DNA from: Serripes groenlandicus
Lineage: Eukaryota > Mollusca > Bivalvia > Cardiida > Cardiidae
DNA: 64,000 nucleotides
Assembly (NCBI GenBank): GCA_031761405.1
Contig: JASEVX010000013.1
Location: 55,755,640 to 55,819,639 of the forward strand
Direction: 5' to 3'
The translations under genes were made by a program, and so were the position numbers. Below the pieces are notes generated by a model that searched no databases, was not told the origin of the DNA, and saw nothing but the letters and a program-made list of their open reading frames with translations. Below, piece after piece: positions 53,420 to 64,000 of the stretch; within the stretch, counting starts at the first letter, position 1, and every line of letters begins with the position of its first letter.

Positions 53420-54805
53420 TGAGACACCAAGATATCGTTACTGATGTAAGCAGATGATATTGCTCTTGTAGCTGACTCCGAATTACACTTACAAACTATG
53501 CTTAATATGCTTCATGATTGGGGCAAACGCTGGCGAGTGCTTATAAACTCAGACAAGTCAAAGGAGATGCATTTTCGCAAAGGAAGATCCCAAAGAAGCG
53601 AGTTTGAATTTAAAGTTAAACAACGTACTTGAAACTGTTGAATGTTACAAATATCTCGGAGTAACTTTTAACGAGAAACATAAGCAAAATACATAACCTC
53701 AAAGATTTTGGCTTCCTTTCCTTTGAAAAACTGTATAACTCGTGTGTGGTACCGATTCTGGACTATTGGCCTCGGTTTGGGGATATAAACAGTTTCAACC
53801 CATTGACAAAGTTCAAAATCGTGCGACGCGTTATTACCTGGGAGTACATAGGTTCGCTCCGACTTTAGCCCTGTTGGGTGATACTGGCTGGATACCAAGC
53901 GTGTAAAGGCGATGGACCTGTATGATACGGGTTTGGAACAGACTTATAATGATGGATAATGATAGACTGACCAAGAAAGTTTTCATTCATGACTATAACC
54001 GTTGTACAAATAATTGGACATTTGAGAGTTGTGATGTATAAACTAGGGCTTACTGATTATTTTATTAAAAAATCTAGTGTAGATATGTCATATGTAAAAC
54101 AGTTAATTACGGATTATTACGGTAATGTCTGGTCACGTGATATTCAAAATGTGCCTAAACTACGAAGCTATAAACGTTTTAAACACTCATTTGGTTGTGA
54201 TAAGTATGTTGTTACCAATTTAAAGAAATATGAACGATCTATTTTATGTCAATTTAGGAGCGGTATATTACCTATAAGAATAGAGACTGGAAGATATATC
54301 GGTGAAACCCCAGAACAGAGATTATGTAGATTTTGTGATACGCAATCCGTTGAGGATGAGATACATTTTTTGTTACATTGTGGACTATATAATCATATCA
54401 GAGAAAACGTGTTTCAAGATATACTACTTATTGATGTGTTTATGAATAATAACTTTGAAGGAAAAATGACGTATTTAATTCAAACATTTCCAAGAAAAAT
54501 TGCCAAGTATCTTGTTCAAGCCTATCTCAAACGTAGAAACGTTATACACATTAACTAATCTCATAATTGATCATGTTCAATCATTCTAGCATACAATTCA
54601 GTCAGATTATAATTATGTATTTATGTAGTAAAGTAGACTTTCCACTCAACCCATTTATATTTGATATATCTTTATTTATGAACAAAATGGACACTTGTAC
54701 TTATATAAAGGTGACTAATAGGCCCAATGTGCTATTTATTGTTTTGTATAGCTTGTAAAATATGCACATGTCACTATAATAAAATATTTACTTACTTACT
54801 TTGAA
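53420..54805 (+). pseudogene. Non-LTR retrotransposon, 5'-truncated, decayed reverse transcriptase
   Basis: The reverse-transcriptase active-site block reads LLM-stop-ADDIALVADSE at 53438: the Tyr of the YADD motif is a TAA stop. It continues with DWGKRWRVLINSDKSKEMHF and, after a frameshift, TVECYKYLGVTF. Further frame changes lead into an intact C-terminal frame (53989-54558) with RLCRFCDTQSVEDEIHFLLH followed by C, a CCHC-like zinc-binding tail typical of these elements. The 3' end is ATAAAATATTTACTTACTTAC, a short-repeat tail. Clade not assigned. Confidence 0.8.
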
Positions 54806-54809
54806 ATCA

Positions 54810-55320
54810 TCAAGAACAAAACATAAAACATCCCATACAACACCTCTACAACAAATGTCTTTCAAAGCATTTGCCTTTATTAAAAAATAAGGACATTCTC
54901 TATAATTGATCATAATTATAATTGAATAACGTTGAAAACAATTCTACTTTTGCCACACTGTTTTCAAAACATATTTGCTGCAGAGGTGCCTAAACGTGTC
55001 TGTTTGTAGGAAAGGATTGCACTAAAAACTAGTTTCAATTTTTATTTAAAACTGTTCAACCAGTGCTTGAAAAAATATTTTAAATTAATTAAATGAATTT
55101 TTATTTAGATGTCTTATTATCAAAACATTAATCTTAAGCCTTTTCTACCTGGCCTTCAGATACATCAACAACAGATGACTGTTGAAAATATTGTGACAAA
55201 GGGAGCGATTGCTCAACACAATTAAATTATAATGCTATCATTTAAAGAGCTTTTCCATCTTTTTGCCTAGACAATTTCAAAGTTGTCTGCAGCGAATTGT
55301 TGTATTTTTGAAAGGGTTAT
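54810..55320. mobile_element. piggyBac-like MITE, two old copies
   Basis: About 54810-55018 (ACGTTGAAAACAATTCTAC, GTAGGAAAGGATT) and 55132-55320 (TTAAGCCTTTTCTACCTGG to TTGAAAGGGTTAT). Confidence 0.55.
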
Positions 55321-56515
55321 TTCGTAACCTTTTGTATTATAATGAGTTACTGACAATTAATAACAATTTGGCTGAAAGCTTATTTAAAAGATGCCTGCTT
55401 TAAAATATTTTTGGGGAAAATATGACATATCTAGAAAACTGCATCGATAAATTTGGCAATGTTGTCAGAAGTCGTCTTTATTTCTGACAGTACTCATTTT
55501 ATAAGATTATAATTGAAGAAGTTTCCTCACATTCTACATTGTATAATTGAAAGACTATTAACTTATTAAAACATTTTTTAACTAAACAAGATTTAATAAT
55601 ATGTTATGTTTTAATAAGTAGACACAAGTGTTTAACTGTCAAAGTTATAGTTTAATGCATATAAAGAATTAATATTGAATGAAAAAGTTAAAAAGACATT
55701 GTAGTGAAAGACGAAATTGTTCACGCTGAGACAGAAATGTTGTCCACATTTAGAGTATTAAGTTAAATACAGTTCAGTTAATCCGATCACACTTTGTTTG
55801 TCATAACCAAGAAGAAGCTTTCTGAAGCTTCTAAATGATAAGACTGCTTTTCAAAAGTTTAAAGGACACGTCAGTGTACAAGTTGGACAAGCTCGAGTGC
55901 AAACCTCTACATTCTAGCGTGAATTAGCAATCAATGCTCAAGGTGTAGCGCAATTGAGTTGGAGATCGAGCATTCCCATATTTGCCTATAGTTGTATCAA
56001 TTGAACAGTTTGGCAAATAGAGAAAATGTTCATTAAGCGCATTTTTTTGTGTTTGTTTTGCTCTCAATTTTTTTTAGAGCAGTTTTACTTTTTTAAGGAG
56101 AAAACCTTAAATGTGATGGAAGTAAATTGAACAGACCTGTTCAATATCAGACATCATTGAAACAAACACCGAACTAATGGATACTTTAGTTTTTTTCCTT
56201 TCTATGATAATTAAGTCACATTCTCTGAAAAATGATTAACATTCAGAAAAAAGATGTCGCATCTGAGAAGTTAGTAGCATAATCTCTATAGAATTGCAAA
56301 CATGGGGAATGGAGGAACTTCTGTTTGATCGTTTTATAAAAAAGGTATGCTGCAGAGGCATTACAACTCACGGGAAGAGTTCATCCGTTAGCAAAGGTAT
56401 ATTAAAGATGGCCAAGTTGGACCTGATACGTTCATCTCTATAACTGCATCAATACCTTACACATGCAGCTCCCTGAGAGTCAACAAGATCTTTCTTCAAT
56501 TTTGCATAGTGACTT
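55321..56515. other. No gene seen
   Basis: AT-rich sequence with one MITE-like scrap (GTATGCTGCAGAGGCATTAC, 56345). No RNA or coding signal. Confidence 0.4.
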
Positions 56516-56526
56516 AATTCTTGATT

Positions 56527-56728
56527 TTTTATTGTGGTTTTACACCATTTTCAACATTATTTCAGTTATATCATGGCGACAGTTCACTTATTCGTGCTCC
56601 CTGGGTAAACATTCTAGGTTTTAAAATTGTCCAAGGGCATCCCATCATGCCGGTCGAGAGGATCAAACCAGAGATACGCAGTTTGAAATCCCCGACAATA
56701 ACCACTCGGCCAAGACGGATTCCTGTTT
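56527..56728 (-). mobile_element. SINE family B
   Basis: GTGGTTTTACACCATTTTCA and TCAGTTATATCATGGCGACA at the left, tRNA-like head (minus) at the right ending GGCCGAGTGGTTATTGTC. Confidence 0.75.
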
Positions 56729-57719
56729 TGGAAGTGACATAACCTATTTTGAACATAGCTCTGATATCACCAAGACAAATATTCTAACACAGGGTTTCAA
56801 CATGCTTAATTCGAAAATGTGGTCTCTAACGTTTACACAATATTTAACTTTATATGGCCTAGCGACCGTATGATAAACATGTGATGTCCCAAACAATTTA
56901 GATTACAAATAACCAAGACGAACATTCTAATAAGATAAAACGGTTGTCTATCGAGTACCAACTAGATTTTTTTTCTTAAATTTGATATGGCCTTATTTTG
57001 AACACATCATGAACAATTTTAGAACTTAACTGAAATATCAGCAAGACAAACATTCTGGCAAACTAACATTGTTCTTCTGTCAAAAGATGCAGCTTTTCTC
57101 AAATTTACCATTACCAGAGTGCACTATTATTGAAAATCGCGAGGCCTACACCGAGATACTGCTTGTTACTTTGCAAAATTTTCTACACGATGGCCACAAC
57201 AGTGCCAATGACTCATGCTTCAGATAAAAACAACTTAATTGTGTGTGTAAGAACTGCCTATTGGTACCTGCTACACAATGAAAGTTTACTTTGATTGTCA
57301 AAAGCCTCGTTGGAAATTTGAAAACAGTGCGAATTCGGATTAGACAACGATGAGTACAACTTGATCTTAATCTACTATTGTCGAAATTATTTTAAAATCA
57401 TTTTATATCGTTTTTGATGATAATATACAAAGAACTACTGAAATGAAATAAATGAAATGTGTTTATTCAATGCAAACTAAAACTAGAATGGCAATACAAT
57501 CGTAAAGTATTACAGTTGTCGTCGTATTGGGTTTATTTACCCTCGCCTTTCGGCATAAAGCCATTTGGCGAGCTTAGTATTACAGTTATACAGAATATGT
57601 ACAATATATACATAAAGGGATATAATCAATACATAACTTATTACACATATACACTACAGAGTAAAGAGTAGTCTCTCTTTGATAATGAAGCGGGTTGGTT
57701 ATATTTATTATTTGTTTTT
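56729..57719. other. No gene seen
   Basis: Loose repeats of CACCAAGACAAACATTCT-type phrases (56770, 56915, 57043). 57515-57570 has TTTACCCTCGCCTTTCGGCA, which recurs at the following SINE. Confidence 0.4.
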
Positions 57720-57965
57720 ATTTACCCTCGCCGGGTGCGATACGCTAGCTCTTTCCGAAAATACTCCTTGGTTATTTTACGTGCCCGGTGTATAGCACCG
57801 ATACACGCGAGATTATTTGTCCTGGAAAGGACCAGTACTTAACCTCTAGTTGAGTGGGGGACGCTTAAAAGCATCCCTCAAATTTCCAGAATCCGGACCG
57901 GAATTTGAACCCCATACCTCTGGATTAACAGTCCAGTGTGTTAACCACTGGACTACCCCGCCACT
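57720..57965 (-). mobile_element. SINE family D with Asn-type tRNA head
   Basis: On the minus strand the head reads GGCGGGGTAGTCCAGTGGTT, anticodon loop CTGTTAA (GTT, Asn-type), and GGGGTTCAAATTCCGG. Body GGACCAGTACTTAACCTCTA is shared with 5827-6040. Confidence 0.75.
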
Positions 57966-58254
57966 CACACGGGTTTCCCTTCAATGCTCATTATGTATGG
58001 TTATGTGCGTGTAGGGTTATATGAAAGCAGAGTCAGAGTGTACACTGTACTTTGTCGTAGAAGACGGGACTCACAGGAATTGTTCACAGTGATCTTAAAA
58101 AGTTCACCGTATTCATGATACCACTAATGCATGATAGAGACCTAAACCGATCTAAAGGAAAACTGAATCAATAATTGAAATTCAGTCCAGGGAACCTAAC
58201 AGACAGCCACAGAGAGACAGACCTAAGTAACAGACAACGAATTATGTAGTGACG

Positions 58255-58440
58255 TTAACCCTTTTTCACAAACAAGAAATATGCTGCAGACGACTTTGAA
58301 AACATTTAATGAATAATTATAAAATAGAGTTGATAACAAAAAAATAAACTGATCACTATGAGTATTTCTCCTTTTGCGACAATGATTTAAACAATTCGAT
58401 TGCAGCAGCCAGAAAACGTCTGTATGTGGGAAAGGGTTAA
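58255..58440. mobile_element. piggyBac-like MITE, shortened
   Basis: TTAACCCTTTTTCACAAACAAG to GTATGTGGGAAAGGGTTAA, both TTAA present, centre partly deleted. Confidence 0.75.
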
Positions 58441-58479
58441 GTACAGTTGTGACTTCTTTCGAACTCAAGTATTCTAAGT

Positions 58480-58616
58480 CACTAAAAGTAACCTCCCTTG
58501 AAACTTGTTTACTTCCGTTTAAACCGAAAGTTGATTTAGGAAAAAACAGAAACGTGTAAACACTGTGAATTCGAGATTGTCACTTTATACAGACACATAT
58601 TTACACCAACACGCAG
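58480..58616 (+). promoter_or_regulatory. Possible promoter and untranslated first exon for the Mab-21-like gene
   Basis: A repeat-free stretch with ACTTCCGTTT and AACCGAAA (IRF-type AANNGAAA, 58522-58529), ending in a strong donor ACGCAG|GTATGT at 58616. It faces the acceptor at 63733 that precedes the Mab-21-like ATG. The link is inference only. Confidence 0.3.
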
Positions 58617-59223
58617 GTATGTTCACATTATTTCAATTACAAGAACCATATTGTTAACCCTTTGTCTTCTGAAACCGATTTTATGAAACATGTTCCACCA
58701 GTATATAGTTATACCAGCCGTCTGACCAGTCTCTCTACAGTTGGCTCAAATCAACTGTTTCATCTTGATATTCCCTGAATTGGCAATGGTCTCTTCCAAA
58801 TGCAAAGGTGGACACTTCCATTTTAGAGAGTCAGTATTGAAAAGGTTAATATTTGTTTACATGACGTTTAGTTAGATTTCCGTTAATCGATTTTACCTCC
58901 TCTAAACAGACACTTCAAAACAGTCATGAGTCAACTAGGTTTGGGCGGTGGGTTGTATTTCATATTCTTAAATCCTTATTGTGGCCTCAAACTGGGTGAT
59001 AAAAACAATCACGAATATTCCTAACTGAATTTTTAATTATTAGTGTAGTGGTTTGAATGATGTATTCACGAGTCCTTGGTTAAGTAACGTTCATGATAAT
59101 AAACATACTGGTCTCAGTAAATAAGATGATATTTTTTGAGTACCGACAGCATAGTTTAATACTGTTCATTTAGTAATCAAATATATATTTTTAAGCAAGA
59201 TTTAATATTTTAATCAGGAATTT

Positions 59224-59435
<212 letters not shown>

Positions 59436-59625
59436 TAATTATGTTGAAAACATTCTGATTTGTGTAGCAATAAATTACTTTAAATGTAAAACATTCTGAG
59501 TGATGAAATTAAAATAATGTTGAAAGCAACGAATATACTATTATGATTGGCATAACTATCAGAGTTAACACCATGCTGAGTCGTGTAACAATAACGCGAA
59601 TGGAAGCAGAGTATTTGTTTTGTTT

Positions 59626-59841
59626 TATGGGGTTTTATGCCGCTTTCAACATTATTTCAGTTATATCATGGCGACAGCTCACTTATTCATGATCCCTGGG
59701 TAAACAAACCAGTACTAGGCTAGAAAATGTGCCCTGCCCAAGGGCACTCCACCATGACCGTAGTGCCGCGACTTTGGATTGAACCCGGGATAGACGGTTT
59801 CAAATCCCCGACGCTAACCACTCGACCACTGAGGATTCCTG
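59626..59841 (-). mobile_element. SINE family B, full length
   Basis: TTTTATGCCGCTTTCAACAT and TCATGATCCCTGGGTAAAC at left; head (minus) with GTGGTCGAGTGGTTAGCGTC and CGGGTTCAATCC at right. It is inserted in the outer part of the satellite. Confidence 0.8.
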
Positions 59842-59859
59842 GAAGCAGAATAAACAACG

Positions 59860-61690
59860 TTTTGAATGTTGTAGCTATCATACTGTTGAAAGCAGAGTAA
59901 ATATCATTACAAGTGGTGTAACTATAAAACTGTTGAACGTGGAGTACAGACCAATCCGGGTTGTGTATCTACATTACTGTTGAAAGCAGGGTAAACACCA
60001 ATCTGAATGATGAGGCTATAGTTATGTTGAAGGCAGAGAACACACCATCCTCAGTGGTGTATTTTGTACTGTAAAGAGCAGAGAACACACCATTCTTAGT
60101 GGTGTAACTTTAATACTTTAATACTGTTAAAATCAGAGAACAAACCATTTTCAGTGGTGAAACCATAACACTTTTGAAATAGAGACTAAACCATTCTGAG
60201 TTGTGTAAATATAACACAGTTGAAAGTAGAGAAGACACATTTCTGATGTAAAGTTATAATTGACTAACTTTCTCTATGACACATTTTGACAGTCGTAGTT
60301 TACGTGTACATAGTTATAATTGATCAGTTTGACAAATAATTAATTGACTGACTACTTTTAACTTATAGTATTTAAATTATTATGGGTTATAACACTATAC
60401 TACTGTTAACAGAAGAGTAAATTACATTATAATTCTTTTGAGTGTAGAGAATATAGGTGTCTTGGTTATATAACTAATACTATTGAAAGTAAAGTATTCA
60501 CAATTCTGGGTTATATAACTATACTATAGTTAAAGTTGAGTACAAACCATCTGGATTATATATAACTTTGATTGACAGTTAAAGTAGAGTATACACCAAT
60601 CTGGATTATATAACTATAATAGAGTTAAAGTAGAGTATACACCAATCTGGATTATATAACTATAATATAGTTAAAGTAGAGTATACACCATCCTGGGTTA
60701 TATATAACTATAATACAGTTGAAAGTAGAGTATACATCATCCTGGGTTATATAACTAAAATACAGTTAAAGTAGAGTATACACCATTCTGGATTATATAT
60801 AACTATAATACAGTTAAAGTAGAGTACACACTATTCTGGATTATATGACTATAATTGTGTTAAAGTAGAGTATACACCTTTCTGGATTATATGACTATAA
60901 TATATTTAAAGTAGAGTATACACCATCCTGAGTTATATAACTATTATACAGTTAAAGTAGAGTATACACCATTCTGGATTATATGACTATAATAGAGTTA
61001 AAGAAAAGTATACATCATTCTGGGTTATATGACTATTATACAGTTAAAGTAGAGTATACACCATCCTGAGTGCTATAAGTATAAAACTGTTGAAAGTAGA
61101 GTATACACCATTCTGGGTTATTTGACTATTATACAGTTAAAGTAGAGTATACACCATCATGAGTTATATGGCTATTATACAGTTAAAGAAGAGTATACAC
61201 CATCCTGAGTTATATGGCTATTATGCAGTTAAAGAAGAGTATACACCATTCTGGATTATATGAATATTATACAGTTAACGTAGAGTATACACAATCCTGA
61301 GTGCTATAAATATAAAACTGTTGAAAGTAGAGTATACAACATTCAGGGTTATATAACTATAATACTGTTGAAAGTAGAGTATACACCCTTCTGAGTTATA
61401 TGGCTATTATACAGTTAAAGTAGAGTATTCACCATCCTGAGTGCTATAAATATAAAACTGTTGAAATTAGAGTATACAACATTCAGGGTTATATGACTAT
61501 TATACAGTTAAAGTAGAGTATACATCATATTGAGTTATATGGCTATTATAAAGTTAAAGTAGAGTATTCACCATCCTGAGTGCTATAAGTATAATACTGT
61601 TGAACGTAGAGTATACACCATTCTGGGTTATATGACTATTATACAGTTAAAGTAGAGTATACACAATGCTGAGTGATATAAATATAAAAC
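59860..61690 (+). repeat. ~46-bp satellite array
   Basis: Unit approximately AGTTAAAGTAGAGTATACAC followed by CATCCTGAGTTATATGGCTA and TTATAC. About 28 units from 60395 to 61690 are regular; units before 60395 (TTGAAAGCAGAGTAAACACC type) are strongly diverged. Confidence 0.85.
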
Positions 61691-61970
61691 TGAAGAAAAA
61701 GAGTGTGTATGCGTGTTTGTGAGAAAGAGAGTTGAAGAGATAAAGATGGAGAGAGAGAGACAGAGACAGGGAGAAACAGGCAGACTCACAGACATAGGGA
61801 GACATAGATACACATATATATGGAGAGAGAGAAAGAGAAAGAGCAAGAGAGAGACAGATAGACAGATAACCAGATAGAAAAATAAAGAAAAAGAGAGACA
61901 TACAGACAGAGAGACAGAAAGACGGACATACATACAGACATATGCACAGAGAGAGAGGCAGAGAACAGAG
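61691..61970 (+). repeat. Imperfect GA/GACA-rich low-complexity tract
   Basis: GAGAGAGAGACAGAGACAGG, GGAGAGAGAGAAAGAGAAAG and ACATACAGACAGAGAGACAG. Serine/leucine-rich frames on the reverse strand come from this tract. Confidence 0.85.
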
Positions 61971-62109
61971 AACGCAATTATATAACTGTAAGTTTATTGA
62001 CAGTCACTTGAGACGTTTAGACAGACTTAATACTTGGTTATTTTCCCTTAGATTGTACCACTATATGTGTCAGGAATATACAGCATAAGATGTGCAAGAG
62101 TCGTTACGA

Positions 62110-62250
62110 TTAATTGATTATTTGGTGTTTCAACTGAATCACTTATATCAGATATATTGAGGGCATCAATATTTGGCATAACCCGACCAATAATTGAACC
62201 CGCGACCTCCCGCGCACGAGTCGGATGATTTAGTTCTACATCACTGAGGC
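62110..62250 (-). mobile_element. SINE family C, partial
   Basis: Minus-strand head with GAGGTCGCGGGTTCAATTAT and GGTCGGGTTATG; the body is truncated. Confidence 0.6.
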
Positions 62251-62370
62251 TGAACAAGTCATTACGAATTTCGTCTTAGAATTGTTATAACTCCATGTTG
62301 TGATTGAAATGAATTCATATAGGTATACATCCTCAATATACTTTTTAATTGACTTTGGAACTTTGTTTTT

Positions 62371-63662
62371 ATACCCCCCGGCAAACAAAGTTTGGGGGGG
62401 TATATAGGAATCACCCTGTCTGTCCGTCTGTCCGTCTGTCTGTCCGTCTGGCCGTCCGTCTGTCTGTCTGTCCGTCCGCATGAGAGAGTACTTGTGGGGT
62501 GCGTGTTTTTCCTGAAGCCCACCCACCACCCTTATAAAGACACTTAGATAAATAGTTATTTTTTATTTTTTATAACAGGTATCTCATTTGCATATTAATG
62601 TTATTCATTCCGTAAAAGGGGGTTAATTACGGAATGAATTGCATACTTGTGGGGTGCACCCCACAAGTAAACATCAAAGGAAATCACCCCACAAGTACAC
62701 TACCATGAGTTCGTCCGTATGTCCACATTTCTTGTAAGCACTACTCCTCCTAAACGGCTCAATGGATTTGGTTCAAACTTTACATGAAGGTTACACATCA
62801 TATGTAGATATGCATGAAGGAAGATCACACGCCTCGGACTCTTCCAAGGGGAGATAATTTAACTTAGAGGTTATCTGCGAGGGACTCCTGTGCACATACC
62901 TCCACATTTCTTGTAAGCACTACTCCTCCTAAACGGCTCAATGGATTTGGTTCAAATTTTACATGAAGGTTACACATCATATGTAGATATGCATGACGGA
63001 AGATCATACACCTCAGATTCTTCCAAGGGCAGATAATTCAACTTAGAGGTAACCTGCGAGGGACTCCTGTGCACATACCTCCACATTTCTTGTAAGCACT
63101 ACTCCTCCTAAACGGCTCAATGGATTTGGTTCAAACTTTACATGAAGGTTACACATCATATGTAGATATGCATGAAGGAAGATCATACGCCTCGGATTCT
63201 TCCAAGGGCAGATAATTCAACTTAGAGGTTACCTGCGAGGGACTCTTGTGCACATACCTCCACATTTCTTGTAAGCACTACTCCTCCTAAACGGCTCCAT
63301 GGATTTGGTTCAAACTTTACATGAAGGTTACACATCATATGTAGATATGCATGAAGGAAGATCATACGCCTCGGATTTTTCCAAGGGCAGATAATTCAAC
63401 TTAGAGGTTACCTGCGAGGGACTCCTGTGCACATACCATTCACATTTCTTGTAAGCACTACTCCTCCTAAACGGCTCAATGGATTTGATTCAAACTGTAT
63501 ATGAAGGCTACACATTATATGTAGATATGCATGAAGGAAGATTTTTCTCCTCAGATTCTTCCAATGGAAGATAAGCAAAGTAGAAACTTTACCATTGTAT
63601 CTGATGCTTTGGGAGGGGAGCGGGGGGTATTCTTCAGTGAGCTTTGCTCACAGTATTTCTAG
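62371..63662 (+). mobile_element. Pearl/Helitron-like element with microsatellite and tandem repeats
   Basis: Opens with a palindrome ATACCCCCC...GGGGGGGTAT (62371-62403), then a CTGTCTGTCCGTC microsatellite (62413-62477). Five tandem units of about 179 bp follow, each starting near CACATTTCTTGTAAGCACTA (62722, 62901, 63080, 63259, 63438). The tail has the hairpin GTGAGC-TTT-GCTCAC (63637-63651) and then CTAG at 63659-63662, resembling the hairpin-plus-CTRR end of Helitrons. Elements with this layout are known in bivalves as pearl elements and Helitron-derived non-autonomous elements. A 211-bp insertion sits inside (listed separately). Confidence 0.75.
62488..62698. mobile_element. Nested 211-bp TIR element
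   Basis: Perfect 14-bp terminal inverted repeats GTACTTGTGGGGTG and CACCCCACAAGTAC. Inside, two perfect palindromes: ATTCATTCCGTAA paired with TTACGGAATGAAT (around 62605-62638), and ACTTGTGGGGTG joined to its complement at 62645-62668. Confidence 0.7.
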
Positions 63663-63744
63663 TTAAACTTAATTTAAAGGCCCAGTCCATGCAAAACCTA
63701 ATTTTCAGTGCACGATTATGTTATTTATTACAGATAGACGAGAA

Positions 63745-64000
63745 ATGGACAATGCCAATGAAGATTTGTCTAAGCGTCTGCATGAAGTACTTGATGTTAT
63801 AGGCGCATCTGAGTACACCAGTAAGATATACTGGGAAAATGCTATGTTTCAGGAGATAACAGCCACGCTTGAAGCTCAATTTTATAATCAAAAGTCCAAA
63901 CAAGTATCATGGTATCAAGTTGGGAGTACTTTCGAAGGGACAACTACACCCGGTTTAAGTTCTGATATTGATATGATATGTTGTAGCGAAGTCTGGCCTA
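63745..64000 (+). CDS. Mab-21 / cGAS-like nucleotidyltransferase, N-terminus (cut by window end)
   Basis: 85 codons are visible from ATG at 63745, preceded by an acceptor-like TTATTTATTACAG (ends 63733). An amphipathic N-terminal helix region is followed by WYQVGSTFEGTTTPGLSSDI and DMICC. The GS motif plus the D-x-D of SDIDMI are the nucleotide- and metal-binding signature of the Mab-21/cGAS fold. In animals this family includes cGAS-like receptors, which make cyclic dinucleotides on sensing nucleic acid, and non-signalling Mab-21 proteins; which this is cannot be told from the N-terminus. The frame is open to the window end. The upstream neighbour is the pearl-like element, ending 80 bp away. 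Confidence 0.8.
   Translation, partial: MDNANEDLSKRLHEVLDVIGASEYTSKIYWENAMFQEITATLEAQFYNQKSKQVSWYQVGSTFEGTTTPGLSSDIDMICCSEVWP

Noticed and set aside
53668..53898. 76-codon minus-strand frame
   Set aside because: Antisense shadow of the retrotransposon coding region.
60395..61690. CRISPR array
   Set aside because: Regular repeats of 46 bp without unique spacers, in a eukaryotic context.
61628..61977. Overlapping Leu/Ser-rich minus-strand frames resembling membrane proteins
   Set aside because: They arise from the GA/GACA-rich low-complexity tract and the end of the satellite; no start context or splice signals.
62236..62529. Minus-strand frame rich in RTDRQTDGQTD
   Set aside because: Encoded by the CTGTCTGTCCGTC microsatellite of the pearl-like element.

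Overview
The window looks like a gene-poor, repeat-rich stretch of an invertebrate nuclear genome, most likely a bivalve mollusc. The reasons are an E2F gene split into nine exons with canonical splice sites, several tRNA-headed SINE families with a shared core found in mollusc genomes, a pearl/Helitron-like element with a CTGTCTGTCCGTC microsatellite and ~179-bp tandem repeats, and a Mab-21/cGAS-like gene start of a type expanded in bivalves. The species cannot be fixed from the sequence alone. Nothing bacterial (operons, Shine-Dalgarno sites, CRISPR) is present.

The one complete gene is on the minus strand, 31315 to 16534. Nine exons, whose phases all agree, encode a 421-residue activator-type E2F (E2F1/2/3 class): an N-terminal SSQI motif, a KRKLEL cyclin-binding motif, the winged-helix DNA-binding domain with [13 protein letters not shown], a DP-dimerisation coiled coil, a marked box, and a C-terminal pocket-protein-binding transactivation motif. 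Intron 6 has all the marks of a U12-type AT-AC (minor spliceosome) intron. The upstream region holds two E2F-type sites and a CRE half-site, which suggests autoregulation.

The right edge (63745 onward) opens the N-terminus of a nucleotidyltransferase of the Mab-21/cGAS-like receptor family and is cut by the window end. A possible untranslated first exon lies near 58.5 kb. A candidate CRE/ETS/YY1-type bidirectional promoter with short uncertain exons lies at 42.9-43.75 kb. The remaining protein-coding remnants are decayed transposons: a non-LTR retrotransposon 3' half (53.4-54.8 kb) and a Tc1-like transposase fragment (49.7-50.3 kb).

The rest is mainly non-autonomous mobile DNA. The dominant family, about 75 copies or fragments, is a ~120-240 bp piggyBac-like MITE (TTAA target, CCCTTTCCC terminal repeats) with nested palindromes; about twenty copies sit in the E2F introns. 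Other families are a CTAGATAAGGA-ended MITE, a GAGCCG-ended foldback MITE with ~45-bp arms, a hAT-type element with 8-bp target duplication, four or more tRNA-derived SINE families, and pearl/Helitron-like elements. Region by region: 0-7.8 kb MITEs and short tandem duplications; 7.9-10.5 kb an unusual array sharing the 9-mer TCATGAACA, split by the hAT element; 10.7-16.5 kb MITEs; 16.5-31.3 kb E2F; 32-37 kb SINEs and minisatellite; 37-50 kb mixed repeats plus the candidate promoter; 49.7-54.8 kb transposon relics; 55-59 kb sparse relics; 59.2-62 kb microsatellite and a ~46-bp satellite; 62.4-63.7 kb a pearl-like element, then the Mab-21-like gene.
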